DNA of 64,000 bases, taken from the NCBI RefSeq assembly GCF_024158025.1, contig NZ_JAMZEL010000001.1, positions 434,001-498,000 of the forward strand, read 5' to 3'. Made by a program: the position numbers and the translations under genes. The notes under the pieces are model-generated. The model had not been told where the DNA came from, did no database searches, and saw only the letters and a program-made list of their open reading frames with translations. Below, in pieces: positions 54,330 through 63,347 of the stretch (position 1 is the first letter of the stretch; every line of letters starts with the position of its first letter). This stretch comes from Runella salmonicolor (GTDB taxonomy: Bacteria > Bacteroidota > Bacteroidia > Cytophagales > Spirosomataceae).

Positions 54330-55130
54330 TTACAAATACTTATCAACTCTAAAAAAGAGTCGATAGAGATTAAGGACCATAAACCAAGCCCATTTACTTT
54401 TTTTTAACCGGCGCATGATTTGACCGTCACGCGCAAACTCTTCATAATCCAACCGAATATTGGGCGGCAGCACCTGTTCCAAGACAGATTTCCGTTCCTG
54501 TTTATCCAATGCTTTATTGGTACTACTGATTCCGTTGGGGTCAAACCACACCAAATCAATGTCCTTGTACACGACTTTTTCGTTGTTTAGTCCGATGGTA
54601 ATGAGGTAAAATTTCCAATCTGACACGATTTTGAGCGATTCATCGTACAACCCGTAGGTATCAAACAGCGACTTTTTGATGTAAGCGGGTGCGTGAAAAA
54701 ATGTAGAGATATACATATCAAACAGGGTCACTTGTCGGCCCGCAAAACTGCGCTCTACCTGCGTTTTACCGTTGACTTCCCGAATTTTATTGCCATACAA
54801 AATACTGCAATCAGGCAGGTTGTCGAGCATTTTCGCGGTCACATCGGGTGCTATTAGATAATCTCCCGAGTTGAGAAATTGGCAATATTGACCTTTTGCT
54901 TTCAAAATCCCTTTGTTCATGGCATGATAAATACCATTGTCGGGCTCACTTATCCAATAGTCGATTTTATCAGAATATCTCTTGATTATTTCTACACTCC
55001 CGTCGGTTGACCCGCCATCAATAACCAAATATTCAAAGTCTTGAGAGGTTTGATTAACCACGCTTTCGATGGTTTTTTTCAGCCCTTCACCGTTGTTGTA
55101 ATTAATGGTAATGATGGACAGCTTGAGCAT
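54330..55130 (-). CDS. Glycosyltransferase family 2 protein (paralogue A)
   Basis: 266 aa from the ATG at 55128-55130. This overlaps the end of the wecE-like gene by 29 bases; a longer in-frame start at 55157 is less like its paralogues. GT-A fold with LSIITINYNNGEGLKKTIES, LVIDGGSTDGSVEII and the acceptor-side motif DNGIYHAMNKGILKAKG, then FLNSGDYL. Very similar to the GT2 proteins at 59203-60015 and 60722-61573, which suggests local duplication. Confidence 0.9.
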   Translation of the reverse strand: MLKLSIITINYNNGEGLKKTIESVVNQTSQDFEYLVIDGGSTDGSVEIIKRYSDKIDYWISEPDNGIYHAMNKGILKAKGQYCQFLNSGDYLIAPDVTAKMLDNLPDCSILYGNKIREVNGKTQVERSFAGRQVTLFDMYISTFFHAPAYIKKSLFDTYGLYDESLKIVSDWKFYLITIGLNNEKVVYKDIDLVWFDPNGISSTNKALDKQERKSVLEQVLPPNIRLDYEEFARDGQIMRRLKKSKWAWFMVLNLYRLFFRVDKYL

Positions 55131-56274
55131 GGTTGTACTCAGAATATATTTGTTCAATGAGCGCAGTTATTTTATCTATATCCCTGAAAGTCAATTCATA
55201 AAACAACGGGAGTCGCACCAAACAATCACTGAAGTAATCGGAATTACTCAGCAACCTTCCATCGTGTTCTGCCGTGTAAAATGGACTGCTGTGCAAACTT
55301 AAATAGTGAAATACGGCTAAAATCCCGTTTTCTTTCAGTCGCTTTATGAGGGTTTCTCTATCGTTGATGGAATGACAAATCAGGTAAAATAAATGCGCAT
55401 TGTTGGTCGTATAATCGGGTAGCGACGGGAGCTGAATAAAACCTTGAGCTGCCAAAGGGCTCAATTTTTCATGGTAATAATTCCAAAGGGCCGTTCGCTT
55501 TTGCTGAATATCTTCCATATTTTCAAGCTGGGCATAAAGGAAAGCCGAAATAATCTCGGAAGGCAAAAAAGAAGAGCCTATGTCTACCCAGCCATATTTA
55601 TTGATTTCACCCCTAAAGAACTCCGCCCGGTTGGTGCCTTTTTCCCAAATCGTCTCGGCACGCTTCAAAAATCGCTCATCATTTATAGCCAACATTCCTC
55701 CTTCACCAGCAATGATATTCTTGGTTTCGTGAAATGAAAAAGCGGCTAAATGCCCGATAGTTCCTAGGGGTTGGCCTTTATAGTAGGTGTCTATGGCTTG
55801 AGCAGCATCCTCAATGACCAACAAATTAAAGCGGTTTGCCACCTCCATAATGAGGTCCATGTCACAGGCAACTCCGGCATAATGCACGGGGACAATGGCT
55901 TTGGTTTTGGACGTAATAAGGGCTTCTATTTGTGTAGCATCAATATTGGGGTTATCGGAGTAGCTATCGGCAAAAACAATCTTTGCTCCCTGCCTAACGA
56001 ATGCCAATGCCGACGAAACGAATGTGTAAGAAGGTACGATGACTTCATCACCAGGTTGAATATTGGCCAATATGGCCGCCATTTCGAGCGCATCGGTGCA
56101 GGATGTGGTCAATAAAACTTTTTTGAATCCATATTTTTCTTCAAAAAAGCGATGACATTTTTGGGTAAATAGCCCGTTACCTGAAATTTTCCCCGATTGA
56201 ACTGCCTCAACAATATAGGCGGTTTCTTTACCCGTGAGGTAAGGCTTATTAAAGGGTATTTCAATAGCACTCAT
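55102..56274 (-). CDS. wecE: dTDP-4-amino-4,6-dideoxygalactose transaminase
   Basis: 390 aa from the ATG at 56272-56274, which overlaps the upstream wecD-like stop as ATGA. The sequence opens with IPFNKPYLTGKETAYI and GKISGNGLFTQKC, characteristic of WecE/RffA. The PLP site is complete: TTSCTDALEMAAIL, VIEDAAQAID (D156) and the Schiff-base Lys185 in AFSFHETKNI. It aminates dTDP-4-keto-6-deoxyglucose at C4. The product is acetylated by the adjacent WecD-like protein. Confidence 0.93.
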   Translation of the reverse strand: MSAIEIPFNKPYLTGKETAYIVEAVQSGKISGNGLFTQKCHRFFEEKYGFKKVLLTTSCTDALEMAAILANIQPGDEVIVPSYTFVSSALAFVRQGAKIVFADSYSDNPNIDATQIEALITSKTKAIVPVHYAGVACDMDLIMEVANRFNLLVIEDAAQAIDTYYKGQPLGTIGHLAAFSFHETKNIIAGEGGMLAINDERFLKRAETIWEKGTNRAEFFRGEINKYGWVDIGSSFLPSEIISAFLYAQLENMEDIQQKRTALWNYYHEKLSPLAAQGFIQLPSLPDYTTNNAHLFYLICHSINDRETLIKRLKENGILAVFHYLSLHSSPFYTAEHDGRLLSNSDYFSDCLVRLPLFYELTFRDIDKITALIEQIYSEYNHAQAVHHYH

Positions 56275-57020
56275 AACCAAACGTGATAAATATCTGTTTC
56301 GCTGGCGACAGTAAAGCCATTTTTTTCATAAAAAAGGCAAGCGGCTCTGTTTGCTTTTTGGGTGGCTACTTCCAATTGCTTTATTTCTTTACTTACTAAA
56401 AGCTTCTTGATATAATTCATCAGGGTTTTCCCTATGCCCTGTCCTCTATACGCATCCTCGACAGCCATCAGGCCAATCGTTCCTTTATCTCCGACCATTT
56501 TAAGAGTAACCATGCCCAAAACCTTCTCATCAAGTTTGTAAAGAAAGACTTTGTCAGCAATAATACCCAGAATTGAATTATCAATCCACTCTCGGTAAAG
56601 GCGTTGAAAATCCTGTTCAGAGAAAAACGGATCTACTCTGTATCTTGAGTGTTGGCCGCTTTCAAAGGCCAAATTATATAATTCCGAAGGGGTGTCGGCA
56701 GAATTAAATGAGTGAATCGTAGCGAAACTTTCACTAGATAACACATCAGAGAGTCTTTGCGTATATACAACTTTTGTATCAACAAGTTGGCTATCAAACT
56801 TTTTAAAGAACGAGATAGGCAGAACAATGCTGGGATAAGCAAAAACATAAATTAATCGATAGTCATGAAGTTGAGCGCGGCTAAGCGTTTGGTCAAGTCC
56901 TTCTAAGTCTTGATCATTATTTAATGCAATCTTGCCAATCCGACGACCGAAGAAAAGACTATCCCATTCTAGCTCTTCAATTCGGCCTAATCGCTGGTCT
57001 AATTTTATCATGTCACGCAT
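56271..57020 (-). CDS. wecD: dTDP-fucosamine acetyltransferase-like GNAT protein
   Basis: 249 aa from the ATG at 57018-57020; the ATG at 57009-57011 is also possible. The C-terminal GNAT domain has the acetyl-CoA loop EDAYRGQGIGKTLMNYI and VATQKANRAACLFYEKNGF. The family-specific segment LAFESGQHSRYRVDPFF followed by LYREWIDNS is typical of WecD/RffC, which N-acetylates dTDP-4-amino-4,6-dideoxygalactose. It forms a functional pair with the overlapping wecE gene. Confidence 0.9.
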   Translation of the reverse strand: MRDMIKLDQRLGRIEELEWDSLFFGRRIGKIALNNDQDLEGLDQTLSRAQLHDYRLIYVFAYPSIVLPISFFKKFDSQLVDTKVVYTQRLSDVLSSESFATIHSFNSADTPSELYNLAFESGQHSRYRVDPFFSEQDFQRLYREWIDNSILGIIADKVFLYKLDEKVLGMVTLKMVGDKGTIGLMAVEDAYRGQGIGKTLMNYIKKLLVSKEIKQLEVATQKANRAACLFYEKNGFTVASETDIYHVWL

Positions 57021-58260
57021 TTACTAACTCAGCTATATGAGCGTGGAACGGTTGCTTTCCATAAAGTGACATTGCAAAGTCTCGACAATTTTTCTCCATC
57101 GTCCGACGGGTAGCTTCGTCCAATTGGAGAAGTTGTGTTATGCCTTTTGCTAAGTCTTTATAATCACCCAAAGCCGCCCTATACCCAGTTGTGTCAGTAT
57201 GCACTAAATCTTGCGCGACTCCAGTATTGAACGCCACGACGGGTGTTCCGCACATAATAGATTGATTAATCATCATTGGGCCAGAGTCTTCAATCGAAGG
57301 GCAGACAAAAATATCCGCAGCTTGGTAGGCTTTTATTAGTTGCTCCTCGTTTAAATATCCAATGGTTTTGACATTGTGGTTTTCAAAAGGCAAAGCCGCG
57401 TTTCCTGCAATCAAAAACGTAACATTTTCTGCCTCTAGCAGCTTGATAGCCTCTATCATCAAGTGCATTCCTTTTCTTTTTTCCTTCAAAGAAGCCGCCC
57501 CAAAAAAAATCACCTTATGGTTGGAAGACAATCCAAAATGCGCTTTAGCCGCTTCTTGATCACCAAGAACAAATTTATTTTCATCTACCAAACCTAGCAG
57601 TTTATAAATAGATTTGTGTTTAAAGACGGCAGATTGACGCGCTCTTTGATGATCACTTTCGGAAAACACCAACAAGCCCATATTCTTGGGCAGACACGTT
57701 AATTTCAACGCTAAATTCTTTTGGGCCAACCACTTAACCTCAGGTAACACAATAGCTGGACAATTGCCGCAATCAGTCTGATACCCCCTACATTCCCAAG
57801 GATAATGACACCCTCCTGTGATTGGGGCATTGTCTATCATCAACCAATATATTTTCGCACCTGTCAGTTTATATAACGCATTAATAACTTTGGCATTCAG
57901 AAAATCAGTTACCCAATGAATAAAAATAACATCGGGTTTGGCAGGGATTAATTCAAGGATTTTTTTTGCAGATACAACAGAATACTGTTCATATAAATTA
58001 TAGAAATAATAATCGTAATCAAAACGTACTCGGTTCCATTTTACTTTTGCCATTTTCCTGAAAAGTTTGGCAAAAGGGGCCGTAAATTTATGATCTGGAT
58101 AGCGCAGTACGGCCGGATTTTCCGTTTTGACATCTTTTACGACCAAGTAAGAATTATACCCATAGCTAACCAGTAAATCATTAAAATCAACTGCAAATTT
58201 ACCCGCTCCCGCATAATCCAATGCCGATAGATTTAAGATATTTCTTTTGCCCTCAGCCAT
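57013..58260 (-). CDS. Glycosyltransferase family 4 protein
   Basis: 415 aa from the ATG at 58258-58260; a GTG two codons earlier is also in frame. GT-B fold: NLSALDYAGAGKFAVDFNDLL at the start, the cysteine-bearing GGCHYPWECRGYQTDCGNCPA in the middle, and the donor half with KVIFFGAASLKEKRKGMHLM, AADIFVCPSIEDSGPMMINQ and SIMCGTPVVAFNTG. The cysteine segment is known in a GT4 subfamily of polysaccharide loci. Confidence 0.93.
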   Translation of the reverse strand: MAEGKRNILNLSALDYAGAGKFAVDFNDLLVSYGYNSYLVVKDVKTENPAVLRYPDHKFTAPFAKLFRKMAKVKWNRVRFDYDYYFYNLYEQYSVVSAKKILELIPAKPDVIFIHWVTDFLNAKVINALYKLTGAKIYWLMIDNAPITGGCHYPWECRGYQTDCGNCPAIVLPEVKWLAQKNLALKLTCLPKNMGLLVFSESDHQRARQSAVFKHKSIYKLLGLVDENKFVLGDQEAAKAHFGLSSNHKVIFFGAASLKEKRKGMHLMIEAIKLLEAENVTFLIAGNAALPFENHNVKTIGYLNEEQLIKAYQAADIFVCPSIEDSGPMMINQSIMCGTPVVAFNTGVAQDLVHTDTTGYRAALGDYKDLAKGITQLLQLDEATRRTMEKNCRDFAMSLYGKQPFHAHIAELVNA

Positions 58261-58269
58261 CCTCACAGA

Positions 58270-59199
58270 TTATATAAATCGGTATTTTAGCATTAATTTA
58301 ACCGATTTTAGCGCCAGTTTTTTAACAAAACTTCGTTTTTTAGTATTAATAAATCGTTCAAAAACATACCAATCAAAAAAAGTATCCAATTTATTTTTGG
58401 GGCGTTTTAGCGGAAACACAATCGACTTCAAAGGAAGGTTAGCCAATAAATCGTTCTCATTGAATGAATGGGTGGCATCTGCATTGAAGCCAATATTGGA
58501 AATTAAATTGACCGAGGGAACAATGGTTTTCCCTCCGTTGAGCCAACGGGCAAAAAGCCATTGAAAATCCCAAACATCATTGGGCTCTTCTATATAAATC
58601 TTGTCAAATTCTGTTTTAAAATGTTGAAAATAACGTTGATTGTTCAACACTTTCCGAATTGTTTTTTTTCCTTCTTTGGTCTTCCATGCTTCCATACTAT
58701 AGTCAAACTTTTGCCACGCACGGCGCCAAGTGGCCCAGCCTAAACTGTGCCCCATCAACGAATAAAAATAGGAGCTTCGCCTCCGTCGCCACGATTTCAG
58801 CGCATTGGTTCCCGAAATCATATAAATCGTTTCGTCTTCTTTGTAGCGTTTGAGCAATACGGAGCAATACGGAAAAAATCCTGCGCTCGGCACACAGTCA
58901 TCCTCCAAGATAATTCCTGCTTCTACTTGCTCAAAAAACCAAGTAATTGCCTCGGCGGGCCCGTGTCCGCAGCCTCGGTTTTTGTCGCGAAACAAGGTTT
59001 TTAATTCACATGGCCAGTCTATTTGTTTGAAAATCTCCCGCGTAGCCTCGCACTTCACAACGTCGTCGGGTTTGTCGGGCCTTGGCCCGTCTGCGGCCAC
59101 AAACAAGTATTTGGGCTTTATTTTCTTCAGTTCATTAAAGACTTTTTGAGCCGCCTGAGGACGGTTGAAAACAATTAATAAAATAGGCACTTCAAACAT
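58270..59199 (-). CDS. GT-A type glycosyltransferase, EDDC family (copy 1)
   Basis: 309 aa. Nucleotide-diphospho-sugar transferase fold: VPILLIVFNRPQAAQKVFNE, LFVAADGPRPDKPDD, ITWFFEQVEAGIILEDDCVPSAGFFPYC (acidic donor motif) and SLGWATWRRAWQKFDYSM. It closely resembles the protein at 61570-62508. Both lie beside GT2 paralogues, which suggests a duplicated two-gene unit. The sugar added cannot be told from sequence. Confidence 0.87.
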   Translation of the reverse strand: MFEVPILLIVFNRPQAAQKVFNELKKIKPKYLFVAADGPRPDKPDDVVKCEATREIFKQIDWPCELKTLFRDKNRGCGHGPAEAITWFFEQVEAGIILEDDCVPSAGFFPYCSVLLKRYKEDETIYMISGTNALKSWRRRRSSYFYSLMGHSLGWATWRRAWQKFDYSMEAWKTKEGKKTIRKVLNNQRYFQHFKTEFDKIYIEEPNDVWDFQWLFARWLNGGKTIVPSVNLISNIGFNADATHSFNENDLLANLPLKSIVFPLKRPKNKLDTFFDWYVFERFINTKKRSFVKKLALKSVKLMLKYRFI

Positions 59200-59202
59200 C
59201 GC

Positions 59203-60015
59203 TCAATAGCTCATTTTAAGCAACTTCCTGATATTTTTTAGCACCTTATAAAACAGCACAAGGAGTGGATATAACGTCTGCTGGTGCTTATACCACATCA
59301 AAATCTCCATTTCCTTTTCTCGTTTTTTCCAGTAGTCATAATCAGCCAAAATATTCGCCGAAAAATACGTATTCAAAATAGCCTTGTGCTCATTTTGGCT
59401 CCACTCATTGGGCTGAGAACTAATCCCCGACATATCATAATAAGACACGAATACAGGCCAATGCTTCACTGTACAATTACCAATGACTATCGCCTTAATC
59501 CAGAATTCATAATCAGCATGAATTTTAAATTTCTCGGTATACCCCCCGTAAGCATTCAAAAGTGCTGTTTTGATAAAAGTACACTGGTGGCCAATGGTTG
59601 CACTGAAAAAATATCGCATAGAAAGCCGAGACGGATATTTCAATTCTTCAATTGCTCCGTTACCGTGAGCCAGATAGGAATTGCCATAGATAATATCTTC
59701 CTCAAAATCAGCTCCAAAGCTGTTCATTAACACATTTTCGGCCAGCCAATCTCCCGAGTTTAAAAACAGGCAATAGTCCCCTTTAGCCTGTGCAATGCCC
59801 TTGTTCATGGCGTTGTAAATCCCCTTGTCGGGCTCTGACACCCAATAATGAATATAGTTTTGGTGCGCTTTTATACATTCAAGGCTCCCGTCATCTGACC
59901 CACCGTCGATCACAATAAACTCATAATCCGTAAACCGCTGGCTAATTACGCTCTTGATGGTTTTTTCTAGCCCTTTGCAGTTGTTGAGATTGATGGTGAT
60001 GATTGATAATTTCAT
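59203..60015 (-). CDS. Glycosyltransferase family 2 protein (paralogue B)
   Basis: 270 aa. Motifs LSIITINLNNCKGLEKTIKS, FIVIDGGSDDGSLECI, EPDKGIYNAMNKGIAQAKGD and LFLNSGDWL match paralogues A and C. The C-terminal 60 residues are basic and hydrophobic, perhaps membrane-associated. The ATG at 60013-60015 overlaps the FkbM methyltransferase stop as ATGA. Confidence 0.92.
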   Translation of the reverse strand: MKLSIITINLNNCKGLEKTIKSVISQRFTDYEFIVIDGGSDDGSLECIKAHQNYIHYWVSEPDKGIYNAMNKGIAQAKGDYCLFLNSGDWLAENVLMNSFGADFEEDIIYGNSYLAHGNGAIEELKYPSRLSMRYFFSATIGHQCTFIKTALLNAYGGYTEKFKIHADYEFWIKAIVIGNCTVKHWPVFVSYYDMSGISSQPNEWSQNEHKAILNTYFSANILADYDYWKKREKEMEILMWYKHQQTLYPLLVLFYKVLKNIRKLLKMSY

Positions 60016-60719
60016 CGATAAAAATACCCTTCTACCTGAAGCAGCTCACCCGTCTCGTAGTTTCGGTGTCCGCCTTCGATGAGTTTAAGTTTAAATCCAT
60101 GACCTCTCAACAAGTCTACCATTTCCTGCATCAGGGTTTCGCCTTCGTACAGCGGCACGATTGACAATTCCATCTGGAAACCCTTAATTTTGGAAAGCGA
60201 AGCCATACTACCCTCAAAAACCTGTCTTTCAAAGCCTTGCGTATCTATTTTAACAAGTATATTTTGGCCTGGGAGATAATATTGCTCTATCACATCATCC
60301 AACCGACGGACTGTCACAGTTTGGGTCCCCACATAAATAGAGTCGGGAGCGCTTTCTACGTGCACGGGCAGAATGTCCAGAATTGAGCTGCTATATGAGT
60401 TTTGGGCAAGGTTGATTTCGGCTGTCCCGTTAAAATTACCAAGCGCAAATTCTGCGGCTTTCCACCGAAAATCACCTTCCGCTTTTTTTTTGAGTTGCTG
60501 AAATTCCGCAGGTAGAGGTTCAAAGGAAACAATTTCGCCTTGATACCCCATCTCCCTCATCTTTTGGGCATACTGACCTACATTGGCACCAATATCGAAA
60601 ATCAGGTTTATGTCGTACTGTTTCAGTAAATCTAGTCGCTGCCTTACCAACGGGTCAGTGGGCAAGTGTAGAATGTCGTACCCGTATTTTCGAGCTATTT
60701 TTTTTAGAAATGCTTTCAT
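60012..60719 (-). CDS. FkbM family methyltransferase
   Basis: 235 aa. SAM-binding motif LIFDIGANVGQYAQKMREMG, then IVSFEPLPAEFQQLKKKAE, and the FkbM-type central segment ILVKIDTQGFERQVFEGS. It most likely O-methylates a sugar residue of the surface polymer. It sits between GT2 paralogues B and C, with a 2-base gap on one side and an ATGA overlap on the other. Confidence 0.93.
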   Translation of the reverse strand: MKAFLKKIARKYGYDILHLPTDPLVRQRLDLLKQYDINLIFDIGANVGQYAQKMREMGYQGEIVSFEPLPAEFQQLKKKAEGDFRWKAAEFALGNFNGTAEINLAQNSYSSSILDILPVHVESAPDSIYVGTQTVTVRRLDDVIEQYYLPGQNILVKIDTQGFERQVFEGSMASLSKIKGFQMELSIVPLYEGETLMQEMVDLLRGHGFKLKLIEGGHRNYETGELLQVEGYFYR

Positions 60720-60721
60720 AA

Positions 60722-61573
60722 TTAGCTGTTAAAGGCCATTTTACGCTTCAAAAAGCGGGCTAATCTCAAGAATAGCACCCCCGCCTGAATCAATCCTATC
60801 TTTTGAAAATAAGTAAAAACAAGATATTCCCGGCTTGCCGCCCACCGATTTGACTGTTCTTCCAAGTGCGCCAAGCGGTCATAATCAGCCAAAAACAAAG
60901 GATACTTTTGTTGAAGCACGCTCAGTTGCTCCCTTTTAGGAAGTGAATCAGTGGCAGGATTACAGCTTATTCCATCCATGTTAAAATAAGACACCACCCC
61001 ACTGTAATGTTTATAACTACAACCTTTTTCTAGCAAAGCCTCCACAAAGAAGAGCCAATCAGACGCAATACGCAGACGCTCGTTATAATAGCCTATACTT
61101 TCAAACAAAGCTCGTCGAATAAACGTAGACTGATGGGGCAAGCTACCTTGAAAAAGTGTTTTGGCACTCAATACATCGGGAGACACAACGTGCCACTGTA
61201 TCGTATTTCGTTGATTATCATAATAATATACATCACCCGCGACAATATCTGCCGTAGGGGTTTCGGAAAAAACATCAGCTAACACGGTATGATTAACCAA
61301 CCAATCACCTGAGTTTAAAAATAAACAATAGTTCCCCGTGGCAACCTTGATGCCTTTATTCATGGCGTGGTAAATCCCGCGATCAGGTTCTGAAATCCAA
61401 TAAGTGAGGTGCTTTGAGTACTCCTCAATCACGCTACCGCTGCTATCCGTAGACCCACCATCAATGATAATAAACTCAAATGACTGAAAGGTTTGACTGA
61501 CCACACTTTCAATGGTTTTTTGTAACCCTGCACTATTATTCAAGTTAATTGTAATGACCGAAAGCTGCGTCAT
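60722..61573 (-). CDS. Glycosyltransferase family 2 protein (paralogue C)
   Basis: 283 aa. LSVITINLNNSAGLQKTIES, FIIIDGGSTDSSGSVIEEY, EPDRGIYHAMNKGIKVATGN and LFLNSGDWL are nearly the same as in paralogues A and B. The C-terminal part is basic with LRLARFLKRKM. The ATG at 61571-61573 overlaps the stop of the EDDC-type glycosyltransferase gene. Confidence 0.92.
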   Translation of the reverse strand: MTQLSVITINLNNSAGLQKTIESVVSQTFQSFEFIIIDGGSTDSSGSVIEEYSKHLTYWISEPDRGIYHAMNKGIKVATGNYCLFLNSGDWLVNHTVLADVFSETPTADIVAGDVYYYDNQRNTIQWHVVSPDVLSAKTLFQGSLPHQSTFIRRALFESIGYYNERLRIASDWLFFVEALLEKGCSYKHYSGVVSYFNMDGISCNPATDSLPKREQLSVLQQKYPLFLADYDRLAHLEEQSNRWAASREYLVFTYFQKIGLIQAGVLFLRLARFLKRKMAFNS

Positions 61574-62508
61574 TGGGGCGTATACTTGATGAGGCGTTTG
61601 ATTAGTCGCTTAATTTTTTTGAAATTACTGACCACTTCTGCTCTGCCAAAAAGCATGTCTTGAATGAACACATCTGCTTCATAATTTCTTTCAATACACT
61701 CGGGGTGCGTCAAGGGGAAGTCTAACTCATAAGTGGGCATATTTGCAAAATAGCTATCAGGATTATTAAAGTGAGTCCCATCAGGCCCATGACCAATATT
61801 TGAGATTAAATTAGCTTTAGGAATCACCGCTAATTGCCGTCTCATCATACTTTGAAAATGGAATTGAAAATCCCATGTATCAATGGGTCTCTCTTTAAAA
61901 AAATAGTCGTACTGATTTTTCCACCAAAGTTGGTATTCCTTTTCTTCAAACAAATACTGAAGAAAAGCTTTCTTATCCAATTTCTCCCACTTATTGATAT
62001 ATAATTCGTAGTCTTTCCAACTTCTTGCCCACGTAGCCCATCCCCAACTTGATGGAAAAAGAGAGAAATAATAATCATTCTCTATACCCATAGGCTGTTG
62101 TAATTGAAAGTTATTCCCTGAAATCGCAGATATAGCATTATTTTCACGATACTTTTCAAGTAATTCAGCACAAAAGGAGAAAAATGAATCATTAGGCAAG
62201 CAATCATCCTCCAATATAATTCCTTCTGGTACATGTTCAAAAAACCATGTAATGGCTTCTGATACATTTCGGCCACAGCCTACATTTGAATCTCTGAAGT
62301 AAGTTTTTACTTCGCAATCCCAGTCAATTCCTCGAAGTACTACCTCTCTGGTTATTCTGCATTTTTCAGCTTCTCCTTCCCTCTCAATTCTTGGACCATC
62401 GGCGGCAATAAAAAGACAAGCAGGTCTTTGATTTTTGATGACCTCAAAAACTTCTTTTGTGGTTTCTGGCCGATTGAAAATCAAAAAAAGTAATGGTGTT
62501 TTACTCAC
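61570..62508 (-). CDS. GT-A type glycosyltransferase, EDDC family (copy 2)
   Basis: 312 aa if it starts at the GTG at 62506-62508, two bases after the fucosyltransferase stop; a TTG at 62526 is the outer alternative, but the GTG gives the same N-terminal length as copy 1. Motifs: PLLFLIFNRPETTKEVFEVI, LFIAADGPRIEREGE, ITWFFEHVPEGIILEDDCLPNDSFFSFC and SWGWATWARSWKDYELYI. Paralogue of 58270-59199. Confidence 0.87.
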   Translation of the reverse strand: MSKTPLLFLIFNRPETTKEVFEVIKNQRPACLFIAADGPRIEREGEAEKCRITREVVLRGIDWDCEVKTYFRDSNVGCGRNVSEAITWFFEHVPEGIILEDDCLPNDSFFSFCAELLEKYRENNAISAISGNNFQLQQPMGIENDYYFSLFPSSWGWATWARSWKDYELYINKWEKLDKKAFLQYLFEEKEYQLWWKNQYDYFFKERPIDTWDFQFHFQSMMRRQLAVIPKANLISNIGHGPDGTHFNNPDSYFANMPTYELDFPLTHPECIERNYEADVFIQDMLFGRAEVVSNFKKIKRLIKRLIKYTPQ

Positions 62509-62510
62509 GC

Positions 62511-63347
62511 CTATATTTTTATCCAATTTTGAGGGACAATATCTTTAGCATCCCATGTCTTAAACCATCTTTTAGGGGCAATAACAATTTTTTGTTCGTA
62601 TTTATTTAACCACGCCCCCCACCAACTAAATGTACTATTAGCAATAATATTGTGTTTGCAGGTGCTCATTAGAAACATATCCTGCCAGCTGTCAGTATCT
62701 TTATTCCAGTCAATTAAATAATAATTAATAAAAACAAAATTATTTTTAACCCATTCTAAATCATCGCTAAATACAAAATATACAGGGTTTTCAAGTTTTT
62801 TTTCTACTATTTTAATCGCATTAATATAGTATTCCAAGGTGCAAGCTCCGTTCAATTCTTCATTAAAACTGTAATCACCTTTTCTTATATGTACACTTAC
62901 TGATTGACAGTTTGTAATAGTATCAAATATTATTTTAGTTTTAGTATTTAAGTAGTCAAATTGAAATTGAAAAATATTTCTAATATCAGATGTGTATTCC
63001 TTAAAATAAAGTTCTGACTGCCAAAAGCCTTTATATACAATAAAAGGAAAACAATGGCTATAGACAGCTTGAAAAATACCACTTTTGTTTTCTTTTACAG
63101 TCCTAAAAATATATTTTGTAAGGTAAGTTGTATGGACTTTTTTAATTCTCCTTTGATATTTTTTTTTTATAGGTGGTATTTTTTTAAAAATAGAGGACAA
63201 CTCATAACCATTGTGATGTGTATAACTTGCCTCTACGTCAATTTCTGTTAACCAAAATGAAGCTTTTTTAGATAAGGCATAGTAAAATGCATAAATAAAC
63301 ATCTGATTACCAAGACCTCCATTTAACTCTACAATACTTACTATCAT
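62511..63347 (-). CDS. Alpha-1,2-fucosyltransferase-like protein (GT11)
   Basis: 278 aa from the ATG at 63345-63347, which shares its A with the upstream TGA; a TTG one codon earlier is in frame. GT11 hallmarks: VELNGGLGNQMFIYAFYYAL at the N-terminus, the donor-binding VSVHIRKGDYSF, and NIIANSTFSWWGAWLN near the end. It transfers fucose or a similar deoxysugar from a GDP donor. The sequence is markedly AT-rich compared with most of the locus. Confidence 0.92.
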   Translation of the reverse strand: MIVSIVELNGGLGNQMFIYAFYYALSKKASFWLTEIDVEASYTHHNGYELSSIFKKIPPIKKKYQRRIKKVHTTYLTKYIFRTVKENKSGIFQAVYSHCFPFIVYKGFWQSELYFKEYTSDIRNIFQFQFDYLNTKTKIIFDTITNCQSVSVHIRKGDYSFNEELNGACTLEYYINAIKIVEKKLENPVYFVFSDDLEWVKNNFVFINYYLIDWNKDTDSWQDMFLMSTCKHNIIANSTFSWWGAWLNKYEQKIVIAPKRWFKTWDAKDIVPQNWIKI

